Numbered from the stretch's first letter, positions 1-5,430 are shown. The stretch is DNA of 8,940 nucleotides from Lachnospiraceae bacterium (GCA_016281675.1 JAEEJD010000115.1:1-8940); one strand, 5' to 3'. Notes: generated by a model not told the origin, from the letters alone. Made by a program: numbers and translations.

Positions 1-126
1 AAAAGCGCGGTAATCGGTTGCAATATAATTAAATACTGCGTTTATTATCCACAAAATACTGCCTGCTATAGCTGACCCCATCAGCATGGAATCTTTCTCA
101 AAACCTTTTTTGAATGATTGCTGCAT
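1..126 (-). CDS. N-terminal part of an unidentified membrane-anchored protein (runs off the window)
   Basis: Reading leftward from an ATG at 124-126, 42 codons stay open to the window edge, so the gene is cut off and its C-terminus is not seen. A strong ribosome binding site (AAAGGAGA on the minus strand, 133-140) lies 6 nt before the ATG, which makes this a real start even though the visible piece is short. The peptide begins MQQSFKKGFEKDS and continues into a hydrophobic stretch (residues about 14-36, with SAIAGSILWIINAVF) that looks like one membrane segment after a short basic cytoplasmic tail. I do not recognise a family from this fragment. A promoter candidate lies about 70 nt upstream. 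The gene points away from everything else in the window and is probably functionally separate. Confidence 0.6.
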   Translation of the reverse strand, partial: MQQSFKKGFEKDSMLMGSAIAGSILWIINAVFNYIATDYRAF

Positions 127-197
127 ATCGAATCTCCTTTTGTTTAGATAATGATTGTTCGTAAAGGGTTGGAACATAAATTAAAAATTACAAAATA

Positions 198-227
198 ATT
201 ATAGTACGGACAGGGCAGGACATACAA
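198..227 (-). promoter_or_regulatory. SigA-type promoter candidate for the leftward gene at 1-126
   Basis: On the minus strand a perfect TATAAT (198-203) lies 18 nt from a weak TTGTAT (222-227; only the first three bases match the -35 consensus). The region between it and the ATG is AT-rich. The -10 box is convincing and the -35 box is not. Confidence 0.4.
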
Positions 228-327
228 ACGGAATCATCTCAAAAACCCGTTCTTATAGTATTTTCCCTTCCAGCGGGCGGTAGATATGCTAGCCGTGGAG
301 AGCGTTCTTTGATTTATTATATTTTGA

Positions 328-486
328 TATGCGTATTGCGATAAGAACTATCAGCTGGATGATTTCGCAGAGGAGATCCATGTGACTATGGAGTCTACCG
401 GTTATGATGTGCGGATCGTAAATCCACTTGAGATGAAACGATACCGATGCCAGGGGCTAAAAAAAGATTGCGGAATTCTTATATAA
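328..486 (+). pseudogene. Decayed fragment of an IS110-type transposase
   Basis: One frame from 328 to the TAA at 484-486 reads like a scrap of a DEDD transposase. It contains EEIHVTMESTG (about 370-402), which matches the conserved V-MEaTG segment of IS110 transposases. It then runs directly into YDVRIVNPLEMKRY, the family's 'GY-V-VVNP---K-Y' segment, and ends at a weak relic of the usual K-TD region (GLKKD). In intact members about 10-20 residues separate the MESTG and VNP segments, so this copy has an internal deletion. The N-terminal RNase H-like part and the C-terminal transposase_20 part are both missing, and a TGA closes the frame upstream (325-327). A GTG at 382 preceded by AGGAG could fortuitously start a 34-residue peptide, but I favour a dead remnant. 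The assignment is from remembered family motifs only. Confidence 0.42.
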
Positions 487-515
487 AAAGATCCGACCCG
501 CTAATGCGGGCCGGA
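483..515 (-). terminator. Rho-independent terminator facing left
   Basis: A hairpin at 492-515 (TCCG-A-CCCGC, loop TAAT, GCGGG-C-CGGA, with one A/C mismatch) is followed on the minus strand by TCTTTTTATA. On the plus strand there is no U-tract after the stem, so it works leftward only. No convincing leftward gene ends here, so it may be a leftover of a lost gene. Confidence 0.5.
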
Positions 516-640
516 CCGTACGACAGGACCGTTAAGCTATGAAACAGGACCTCTGGGTTATCCTTACAAGACAGCAGGAGTAAGGGTTTGAAAAACTGAA
601 TATCGACGGACACGTCCTTGGGGGGACGTGTTCTTTTATA
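492..640 (+). other. Possible structured non-coding transcript (three hairpins ending in a terminator)
   Basis: This stretch holds no credible gene but has three consecutive stems: 492-515, 560-567 with 580-587 (8 bp, 12-nt loop), and 610-617 with 624-631 followed by a U-rich tail. Between the first two stems the octamer ACAGGACC occurs twice, 21 nt apart (523-530 and 544-551), and a related GGACC lies at 513-517. The order and the terminal terminator would fit a small RNA of about 130-150 nt. I see no good promoter for it and recognise no RNA family. It could equally be the 3' end of a deleted gene: one frame reads TGPLSYETGPLGYPYKTAG then stops at 587-589. Confidence 0.22.
608..640 (+). terminator. 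Rho-independent terminator facing right
   Basis: A perfect 8-bp stem, ACACGTCC (610-617) with GGACGTGT (624-631), a 6-nt loop TTGGGG, then TCTTTTATA. It points rightward, but no intact rightward gene precedes it. It insulates the hsp20 promoter about 110 nt downstream from any read-through. Confidence 0.7.
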
Positions 641-712
641 TACGAAACAGGAATTATGAACATTCTGTTAATAGTTAACAAAACTGAATACATGCCAATA
701 GATTTTACCGGG

Positions 713-732
713 TTCACAAAATTTTCACAAAA
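713..732 (+). repeat. Tandem TTCACAAAA direct repeat just upstream of CIRCE
   Basis: TTCACAAAA occurs at 713-721 and again at 724-732, offset by 11 bp (about one helical turn). The second copy ends 4 bp before the CIRCE operator. The AT-rich repeat occupies the UP-element position of the hsp20 promoter. It may serve RNA polymerase alpha contacts or a second regulator, or be coincidental in AT-rich DNA. Confidence 0.35.
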
Positions 733-736
733 GTTG

Positions 737-763
737 TTAGCACTCACACTTGACGAGTGCTAA
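737..763 (+). promoter_or_regulatory. CIRCE operator (HrcA binding site)
   Basis: TTAGCACTC (737-745), a 9-nt spacer, then GAGTGCTAA (755-763) is an exact match to the CIRCE consensus, with no mismatch in either arm; the palindrome extends by one more base pair (G736/C764). CIRCE is the binding site of the HrcA repressor of class I heat-shock genes. Here it overlaps the -35 box of the hsp20 promoter, so bound HrcA would block polymerase. Confidence 0.97.
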
Positions 764-778
764 CAAAAGTGGTATAAC
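750..778 (+). promoter_or_regulatory. SigA promoter of hsp20
   Basis: TTGACG (750-755), a 17-nt spacer and TATAAC (773-778) give a near-consensus vegetative promoter with a start expected near 785. The -35 box straddles the CIRCE spacer and the first base of its right arm, the classic HrcA-repressed layout. Confidence 0.85.
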
Positions 779-800
779 ATAATCAGCTCAATGAAAACAA

Positions 801-814
801 AGGCCTGCGGGCCT
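801..814 (+). other. Small hairpin in the hsp20 5' leader
   Basis: AGGCC (801-805) pairs perfectly with GGCCT (810-814) around a TGCG loop. It sits in the roughly 50-nt leader, 6 nt before the AAGGAGG ribosome binding site at 821-827. It does not sequester that site, so it is not an evident ROSE or fourU RNA thermometer. It may stabilise the transcript end or limit initiation. Confidence 0.4.
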
Positions 815-835
815 ATAATAAAGGAGGAATGACTT

Positions 836-1273
836 ATGTTAATGCCCAGTATTTTCGGTGAAAACTTATTTGATGACTTTTTTGATACGGTTTCCAAGCC
901 TATCAAGGCTTTCAGAGGAACTCCGATCCCTCAGGTTATGAGGACGGATGTCAAGGAGAGCGACAAGGGCTTCACGCTCGATATCGATCTTCCCGGCTAC
1001 AAGAAGGAAAACATCTCCGCTGAACTCAAGGACGGTTACCTTACAGTCAGTGCCAAGACTAACGAGGAGAACGAAGAGAAGAACGAAGACGGAACATATA
1101 TCAGAAGAGAGAGATCCTTCGGCAGCTGCTCGAGAAGCTTCTACATCGGTGAAGAGATCGAAGAGTCGGAAGTCAAAGCAAAGTTTGAGGATGGCATCCT
1201 GAAGGTATTCGTACCGAAGAAGGAAGTTGAGCCTCAGGTTGAAGAGAGAAAGTATATTTCGATAGAGGGATGA
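836..1273 (+). CDS. hsp20: Small heat-shock protein, Hsp20/alpha-crystallin family
   Basis: An ATP-independent holdase chaperone that binds unfolding proteins in the cytoplasm and keeps them refoldable by DnaK/ClpB-type machinery. At 145 residues it has the usual bacterial size. Residues 1-34 are the variable N-terminal arm (MPSIFGENLFDDFFD, typical of clostridial Hsp20/Hsp18). Residues about 36-128 are the alpha-crystallin domain with DIDLPGYKKENISAEL and the hallmark A-x-FEDGILKVFVPK (115-128). The C-terminal tail carries an I-x-I motif (ISI, 141-143) that docks on neighbouring subunits in the oligomer. The ATG at 836 is preceded by AAGGAGG at the ideal 8-nt spacing; the in-frame ATG at 842 is less well placed. 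It is a single-gene unit with its own CIRCE promoter and a downstream terminator. HrcA repression of an hsp20 gene, rather than only groE/dnaK, is noteworthy but known. Confidence 0.96.
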   Translation: MLMPSIFGENLFDDFFDTVSKPIKAFRGTPIPQVMRTDVKESDKGFTLDIDLPGYKKENISAELKDGYLTVSAKTNEENEEKNEDGTYIRRERSFGSCSRSFYIGEEIEESEVKAKFEDGILKVFVPKKEVEPQVEERKYISIEG

Positions 1274-1287
1274 TGCATCCGTCGGTA

Positions 1288-1316
1288 TTTGCAAGAAACC
1301 AAAATTGGTTTATAAT
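1288..1316 (+). promoter_or_regulatory. SigA promoter for the MraY-like / CobW gene cluster
   Basis: TTTGCA (1288-1293, four of six matches), a 17-nt spacer and a perfect TATAAT (1311-1316) predict a start near 1323. The spacer contains an inverted repeat, AAACCA (1296-1301) with TGGTTT (1306-1311), overlapping the -10 box; this could be an operator or chance. Confidence 0.6.
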
Positions 1317-1319
1317 CAG

Positions 1320-1345
1320 AAGCGTCGTTTATCGGCGCTTTTGAT
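1320..1345 (+). terminator. Rho-independent terminator after hsp20
   Basis: AAGCGTCG (1320-1327) pairs with CGGCGCTT (1333-1340) through 8 bp including one G-U, loop TTTAT, followed by TTGATTTTG. It ends hsp20 but lies at the predicted start of the next promoter, so the downstream mRNA would begin inside the hairpin and escape it. Confidence 0.6.
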
Positions 1346-1366
1346 TTTGCAAATGAGGTGTGACCG

Positions 1367-2338
1367 ATGATATATCATATTCCGTGGTTTGACATATATT
1401 CGTTTGTACCCGCACTTTCCGGCGTTCTGATCGCTTTTTTCGGGACGATCATACTGATGAAGGTGTTCGCATCGAGACTTCCTCACGATCAGGGAAGGGC
1501 ATTCGCGGTTGAGGGAACACTCTCGAAAGGTAAGGTTCGCGGAGCCGGGATCGTGTTTGTTCTGGTGTTTGTCGCAACGGTGTTTCTGTATGATCATATC
1601 AGCACGGAGAAGATAATCTATCTTGTTGTCATCACGGCCTGCATGCTTTCGGGATTCTTTGATGACAAGGCAGAAAAGCCGTGGAATGAGTATCTCAAAG
1701 GAGCGCTTGATCTGCTGCTCGGTACCGCGATCGCTGCGGCATATCTGATCTGGCACGGCAATACTTTCATGATCCTGCCCCCGTGGGGTGTGTCGATCAC
1801 GATCCCGTACGGACTTGCGGCCATTCTTATAATAGCTCTTGTTTGGATGAGCATAAATGTTACGAACTGTACCGACGGTGTGGACGGACTGTCTGCAACT
1901 CTTTCGATCATCACACTCAGTGCATTCTGGCTGCTGGCTTTTTGCATGGACGGGCCCGAGGATTCTCTGTTCATCACGTATTTCATCACGGTGCTTGTTG
2001 CATATCTGTGGTATAACGCCAACCCCAGCAGCATGTTGATGGGAGATGCGGGAAGCCGTGCGATGGGAATGATGATCGCGATCGTTGCGCTGTTATCGGG
2101 ATATGTGCTTTTGTATATTCCGTTTGCCATCGTGATGATCCTTGACGGCGGACTCGGACTTATCAAAGTGGCACTTCTTCGGTTCCTCAAGATCAAGATA
2201 CTTGTGAACGTAAGATGTCCTCTTCACGATCAGGCACGTAAGGTGATGGAGTGGTCGAACACACAGGTTGTATTCAGATTCGCAATTATTCAGATCATGG
2301 CGGCAATGCCGTTCGTCTGGCTGTTTTTAATGAATTAG
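1367..2338 (+). CDS. MraY/WecA-family polyprenyl-phosphate glycosyl-1-phosphate transferase
   Basis: An integral membrane enzyme of the family that transfers a sugar-1-phosphate from a UDP-sugar (UDP-MurNAc-pentapeptide for MraY, UDP-GlcNAc for WecA/TagO) to undecaprenyl phosphate, making a lipid I-type intermediate. The 323 residues contain about nine or ten hydrophobic segments. The acidic Mg2+ motif is FFDD (97-100), followed by K and a downstream LKG as in MraY. NCTDGVDGL (167-175) corresponds to NLTDGLDGL, and MGDAGSRAMG (225-234) to the MGDTGSLALG motif. At the cytoplasmic histidine motif, MraY has HHH; this protein has PLHDQ (285-289), a departure that leaves substrate choice open. It stands alone rather than in a division/cell-wall cluster, so it may be a second MraY-like paralogue. 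A GAGGTG site (1355-1360) precedes the ATG by 6 nt. The next gene follows after 13 nt, suggesting co-transcription. Confidence 0.85.
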   Translation: MIYHIPWFDIYSFVPALSGVLIAFFGTIILMKVFASRLPHDQGRAFAVEGTLSKGKVRGAGIVFVLVFVATVFLYDHISTEKIIYLVVITACMLSGFFDDKAEKPWNEYLKGALDLLLGTAIAAAYLIWHGNTFMILPPWGVSITIPYGLAAILIIALVWMSINVTNCTDGVDGLSATLSIITLSAFWLLAFCMDGPEDSLFITYFITVLVAYLWYNANPSSMLMGDAGSRAMGMMIAIVALLSGYVLLYIPFAIVMILDGGLGLIKVALLRFLKIKILVNVRCPLHDQARKVMEWSNTQVVFRFAIIQIMAAMPFVWLFLMN

Positions 2339-2351
2339 AAAGGTTGTTATC

Positions 2352-3383
2352 ATGACAAAAGTAGACATTATCTCGGGTTTTTTGGGAGCCGGCAAGACAA
2401 CACTTATCAAGAAACTGATAAAGGATGTGTTTTCAGGACAGCAGATAGTTCTGATAGAAAACGAATTCGGTGAGATAGGTATCGACGGCGGATTTCTCAA
2501 AGATGCGGGTATCAACATAACCGAGATGAACAGCGGATGTATCTGCTGCTCGCTGGTTGGCGATTTTGCGACCGCGCTTAAAAAAGTCGTTGACGAGTAT
2601 CATCCTTCGAGGATAGTAATTGAGCCTTCGGGCGTCGGCAAACTTTCCGATGTTGAGCGTGCGGTTCTGGACGTTGCTGATGAGGCCGGACTTGAGATAG
2701 CGACGACTACGGCGGTTGTGGATGCCAAGAAGGCTAAAGTATACATGAAGAACTTCGGAGAGTTCTTCAACAATCAGATAGAGACCGCGAGATGTATCGT
2801 TCTTTCTCGTACACAGGACGTTTCCGAGGAGAAGCTTGACGAGGTCGTTAAGCTTGTCAGGGGCAAAAATCACGAAGCCGCACTCATCACCACCCCCTGG
2901 GATGATATCGACGGCGGTGTGATTTTCGGCGCGATGAGCGACGCAAAAGCTCTTGAACATGAGCTTGAGCACGAGCATGAGCATGAGCATCATCACGATC
3001 ATGACGGAGAGTGTTGCTGCGGACATCATCATGACCATGATCACGAACATGAACATGAGCACGAGCATGACCATGAGCATCATCACCATCACCATGATCA
3101 TGATGCGGATGAGGTGTTCACAAGCTGGGGTGTTGAGACTCCGAAGAAGTTTGATGAAAACGAGCTTAAAGGTATTCTGGACAGACTCGCATCCGGAGAG
3201 GAGTTCGGACAGGTTCTTCGTGCGAAGGGAATCGTTCCTTCCGCGGACGGAAAGTGGCTGCACTTTGACCTGACACCGGGCGAGACCGAGATAAGAGAGG
3301 GCAGTGCGGATTATACCGGAAGGCTCTGCGTGATAGGTTCCAAGATCGACGAGGACGCTCTTGCAAAGTTATTTGGAGTGTAA
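2352..3383 (+). CDS. COG0523/CobW-family metallochaperone GTPase with a His-rich linker
   Basis: A P-loop GTPase of the G3E family (CobW/YeiR/ZNG1 type); members couple GTP hydrolysis to delivery of metals such as zinc or cobalt to client proteins. In the 343 residues one sees Walker A GFLGAGKTT (9-17), the switch region ENEFGEIGID (36-45), the signature metal motif CICC (63-66), and the Walker B-like IEPSGVG (90-96). Where Ras-like proteins have NKxD there is LSRTQD (151-156). Residues 203-251 form an acidic/His-rich linker with 25 histidines and a CCC triplet (221-223), probably a metal-binding reservoir. A CobW C-terminal domain occupies about 255-340. The start has AGAAAGG 8 nt upstream. 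The next gene, a degenerate relative, begins 3 nt after the stop, so the two are almost certainly co-translated. The metal is not determined by the sequence; zinc is the favoured guess. Confidence 0.93.
   Translation: MTKVDIISGFLGAGKTTLIKKLIKDVFSGQQIVLIENEFGEIGIDGGFLKDAGINITEMNSGCICCSLVGDFATALKKVVDEYHPSRIVIEPSGVGKLSDVERAVLDVADEAGLEIATTTAVVDAKKAKVYMKNFGEFFNNQIETARCIVLSRTQDVSEEKLDEVVKLVRGKNHEAALITTPWDDIDGGVIFGAMSDAKALEHELEHEHEHEHHHDHDGECCCGHHHDHDHEHEHEHEHDHEHHHHHHDHDADEVFTSWGVETPKKFDENELKGILDRLASGEEFGQVLRAKGIVPSADGKWLHFDLTPGETEIREGSADYTGRLCVIGSKIDEDALAKLFGV
2958..3104 (+). repeat. His-codon-rich low-complexity segment inside the CobW-family gene
   Basis: The segment encodes residues 203-251 and is built of alternating CAT/CAC with GAG/GAA/GAT/GAC codons, giving HEHEHEH, HDHDHEH and HHHHHH runs interrupted by GECCCG. 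Nucleotide-level near-repeats of CATGAG make it prone to slippage, so length variation between strains is expected. The mixed use of CAT and CAC argues for selection on the protein rather than simple DNA expansion. Confidence 0.85.
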
Positions 3384-3386
3384 ACA

Positions 3387-4340
3387 ATGTTAGGCAGAAA
3401 ACCGTTGCCCGTCTATTTGTTCACCGGATTTCTTGACGGCGGCAAGACAAGTTTTATAAGGCAGACGATGGATGAGGGTCAGTTCAGGGACGGAAGGACG
3501 ACCCTTTTTGTCGTATGTGAGGAAGGCGACGAATCTATCGATATCATGCGCCTCGGTGATAACAAATTCATTCTTCGCAAGGTGGAAGATGAAGATTCGG
3601 TCAGCGAGGAACTGTTCAGGCAGTTTGATAAGGAAGTGCGTCCCGACCGTGTGATAATAGAAGAGAACGGAATGTGGGATGTCGACGAACTGATCGAAGC
3701 GTTTCCCGATCACTGGCAGATAGCGGAGATCATCACACCGATCGATTCGGGAACTTTTGAGATGTATCTGTCGAACATGAAGATGATGATGACCAATCAG
3801 TACAAGTATTCGGATCTGGTCGTTTTCAACAGGTGTCTTCCCGAGCACGACCGCGCGATGTTCAAGCGTATGGTAAGGGCCGTCAACAGGAGGGCGCAGG
3901 TGCTTTACGAGACGCCCGACGGTCAGGTTGAGGACAATGTTCCCGAAGAACTTCCCTATGACATGGATTCGCCTGTGATCGAGATCGGCGATGAGGATTA
4001 CGGGATATTCTACATAGACATCTTTGAGAACCTGAGCGCTTATATCGACAAAACCGTTAAGTTCAAAGCAAAGGCTACGCATCCGAAGGAACTGAAAAAC
4101 GACAAAATGCTTGCCGTTGCACGTCCCGCAATGACGTGCTGCGCGGAGGATATCGCATTTGTCGGGTTTCCGTGTGAATATGATCGTCAGTCTGAGATAA
4201 AAGAAGGTACCTGGGTGGAAGTTACGGCCAAAGTCCACGCGATGATGAACCGCAAGACGGAAGAGCCCGCGCCGGTAATGATCGCGCAGTCGCTCGTCGA
4301 AACCGATCCTCCCGAGGATGAGATCGCATATTTTATGTAG
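3387..4340 (+). CDS. CobW-like P-loop protein lacking CxCC, fused to a DUF1980/TIGR03943-like C-terminal domain
   Basis: The 317-residue protein has two parts. Residues about 7-170 resemble the CobW GTPase domain: Walker A GFLDGGKT (14-21), a Walker B-like VIIEENGMWD (89-98, in the place of E-x-SG), and FNRCLPEHD (147-155) in the place of NKxD. The metal-binding CxCC of the family is absent. Residues about 200-305 resemble the C-terminal domain of TIGR03943/DUF1980 proteins, with the typical ARPAMTCCAEDIAFVGFPC (245-263), where C251, C252 and C263 could bind metal. DUF1980 proteins (Bacillus YcgQ type) usually pair with a DUF318-type permease and have been linked to zinc limitation. The protein is translated 3 nt after the canonical CobW-family gene, using GGAG at 3375-3378 inside its last codons. 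I infer a partner or regulator in the same metal-delivery process. GTPase activity is uncertain. Confidence 0.8.
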   Translation: MLGRKPLPVYLFTGFLDGGKTSFIRQTMDEGQFRDGRTTLFVVCEEGDESIDIMRLGDNKFILRKVEDEDSVSEELFRQFDKEVRPDRVIIEENGMWDVDELIEAFPDHWQIAEIITPIDSGTFEMYLSNMKMMMTNQYKYSDLVVFNRCLPEHDRAMFKRMVRAVNRRAQVLYETPDGQVEDNVPEELPYDMDSPVIEIGDEDYGIFYIDIFENLSAYIDKTVKFKAKATHPKELKNDKMLAVARPAMTCCAEDIAFVGFPCEYDRQSEIKEGTWVEVTAKVHAMMNRKTEEPAPVMIAQSLVETDPPEDEIAYFM

Positions 4341-4355
4341 TAAGGAGGGGCCCAC

Positions 4356-5267
4356 TTGAAAATCGCACTGCTCGGCGCCGGAGCTGTAGGCGGATACTTT
4401 ATATGGGGATTTGAAAACGATGAGAGAGCCGACCGTAACATCACCGTCATTGCCGACGGAGAGCGTCGCAAGCGACTTGAATCTGACGGTGTAAAGGTTA
4501 ACGGACGTGTATATCACCCTTCGGTAAAATCACCCGATGAGGCGGGAATACAGGATCTTATCATCGTGTCCGTTAAAGGTAATGCGCTTTCGGAGGCGGT
4601 CAAGCTTCTTCCGCCTATCACCGGAAAAGATACGGTCATTATGTCGATGTTAAACGGGGGAGATTCCGAAGAGGTGATCGCCGAAGCCGTCGGATCTGAG
4701 CATGTGCTTCATTCGATCATCATGATCGCATCAAGAAGAGCCGGCGGAGAGATCGTGTTTGATACGACATACAACACAACGGTGTACTACGGTGCGGTGG
4801 ATATTCCCGATGCCGAAAAGAAACTGCAGGTCGTTGCCGACGCATTTTCGGGGACACAGATGAACGTGGTACCCAGCAAAGATATAATGCTCGACATATG
4901 GACCAAATATGCCAAGAACATATGCAACAACCTGCCGCAGGCAATAATAGGGGTTCCGGCGGCGCTTTATACAAGGAGCGAACACGGGTTGTTCATAGCC
5001 CGGAAACTCTGGACGGAGGTCCGGACACTTGCAAAGCTTCGCGGCATAGATCTTCCCGAAAAAACCGGTATATATGAGTGCGCGGAATCTTCGCGCTATT
5101 CTACGCTTCAGGATATAGATGCCGGCCGCCGCACGGAGGTCGACAGCCTGTGCGGATATCTTATTTCGATGGCACGGGAGAATGATATCAGTGTACCTTA
5201 TATCGAGTATACATATCACGCGATAAAGGCCATTGAGGAGAAGAATGAAGGAGTATTCGATTGTTGA
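4356..5267 (+). CDS. panE: 2-dehydropantoate 2-reductase (ketopantoate reductase) family protein
   Basis: PanE/ApbA-family enzymes reduce ketopantoate to pantoate with NADPH for pantothenate and coenzyme A synthesis. The 303 residues show the N-terminal dinucleotide fold with GAGAVGG (7-13). The C-terminal helical domain contains WTKYAKNICNN (182-192), where K184, N188 and N192 line up with the catalytic Lys/Asn residues of E. coli PanE, and SSRYSTLQDIDAGRRTEVD (245-263), whose glutamate E261 corresponds to the substrate-binding Glu. The start is TTG at 4356, set by an excellent site (AAGGAGG at 4342-4348, 7 nt away); no ATG fits. It begins 15 nt after the preceding gene and is likely in the same transcript. 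No other pantothenate gene is nearby, and many genomes carry several PanE-like paralogues acting on other 2-oxo acids, so the exact substrate is unproven. Confidence 0.87.
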   Translation: MKIALLGAGAVGGYFIWGFENDERADRNITVIADGERRKRLESDGVKVNGRVYHPSVKSPDEAGIQDLIIVSVKGNALSEAVKLLPPITGKDTVIMSMLNGGDSEEVIAEAVGSEHVLHSIIMIASRRAGGEIVFDTTYNTTVYYGAVDIPDAEKKLQVVADAFSGTQMNVVPSKDIMLDIWTKYAKNICNNLPQAIIGVPAALYTRSEHGLFIARKLWTEVRTLAKLRGIDLPEKTGIYECAESSRYSTLQDIDAGRRTEVDSLCGYLISMARENDISVPYIEYTYHAIKAIEEKNEGVFDC

Positions 5268-5292
5268 CGAATACAGAACGCTATGGTAGAAT
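5264..5292 (+). promoter_or_regulatory. Promoter of the tRNA-Arg gene
   Basis: TTGACG (5264-5269), a 17-nt spacer and TAGAAT (5287-5292) give a strong vegetative promoter with a start near 5299, about a dozen bases before the mature tRNA. The -35 box overlaps the TGA stop codon of the upstream reductase gene (5265-5267). Confidence 0.8.
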
Positions 5293-5310
5293 TCGGAGTG
5301 TCGTGCGTAA

Positions 5311-5384
5311 GTGTGTGTAGCTCAGCTGGATAGAGCGTCTGGCTACGGACCAGAAGGTCGGGGGTTCGAATCCTCTCACACACG
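5311..5384 (+). tRNA. tRNA-Arg (anticodon ACG)
   Basis: A full cloverleaf can be drawn. The acceptor is GTGTGTG (5311-5317) with CACACAC (5377-5383) and discriminator G5384. The D arm is GCTC/GAGC (5320-5323, 5333-5336). The anticodon arm is TCTGG/CCAGA (5338-5342, 5350-5354) with loop CTACGGA, so the anticodon is ACG at 5345-5347. The T arm has GGGGG with CCTCT around TTCGAAT. The anticodon reads CGU and, after A34-to-inosine editing by TadA, CGC and CGA. The 3' CCA is not encoded (GTA follows), so it must be added by CCA-adding enzyme. It is a single-gene unit with its own promoter and terminator. Confidence 0.97.
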
Positions 5385-5394
5385 GTACTTCAAA

Positions 5395-5430
5395 GAGGGT
5401 CGGGACAACAGTCCCGTCCTTTCTTTTTTC
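5395..5430 (+). terminator. Rho-independent terminator after tRNA-Arg
   Basis: CGGGAC (5401-5406), loop AACA, GTCCCG (5411-5416), extendable across a T/T mismatch by GGG/CCT pairs, then TTTCTTTTTTC. It also serves as the end of any read-through from the upstream four-gene cluster. Confidence 0.9.

Noticed and set aside
532..747. Leftward 71-residue open frame ending 17 nt before a leftward terminator
   Set aside because: It would start at a GTG inside the CIRCE operator with no ribosome binding site, crosses a strong plus-strand terminator hairpin, and its sequence has no family-like features.
801..835. RNA thermometer (ROSE or fourU) in the hsp20 leader
   Set aside because: The small hairpin ends 6 nt before the ribosome binding site and I see no U-rich strand pairing with AAGGAGG; CIRCE already explains heat control.
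2958..3104. CRISPR-like or tandem DNA repeat
   Set aside because: The periodicity is codon-level low complexity within an open frame, with no repeat-spacer organisation.
2433..3263. Leftward 276-residue frame rich in Met/Val repeats (MVMMLMVML)
   Set aside because: It is the antisense shadow of the His/Glu codon repeats in the CobW-family gene; no start signal of its own.
3390..4517. Leftward 375-residue frame opposite the CobW-DUF1980 gene
   Set aside because: Long but antisense to two well-supported genes with strong start signals and recognisable motifs; it carries no motif itself.
5311..5384. Use of the tRNA as an attachment site for a mobile element
   Set aside because: No integrase gene and no second copy of the tRNA 3' end are present in the window.
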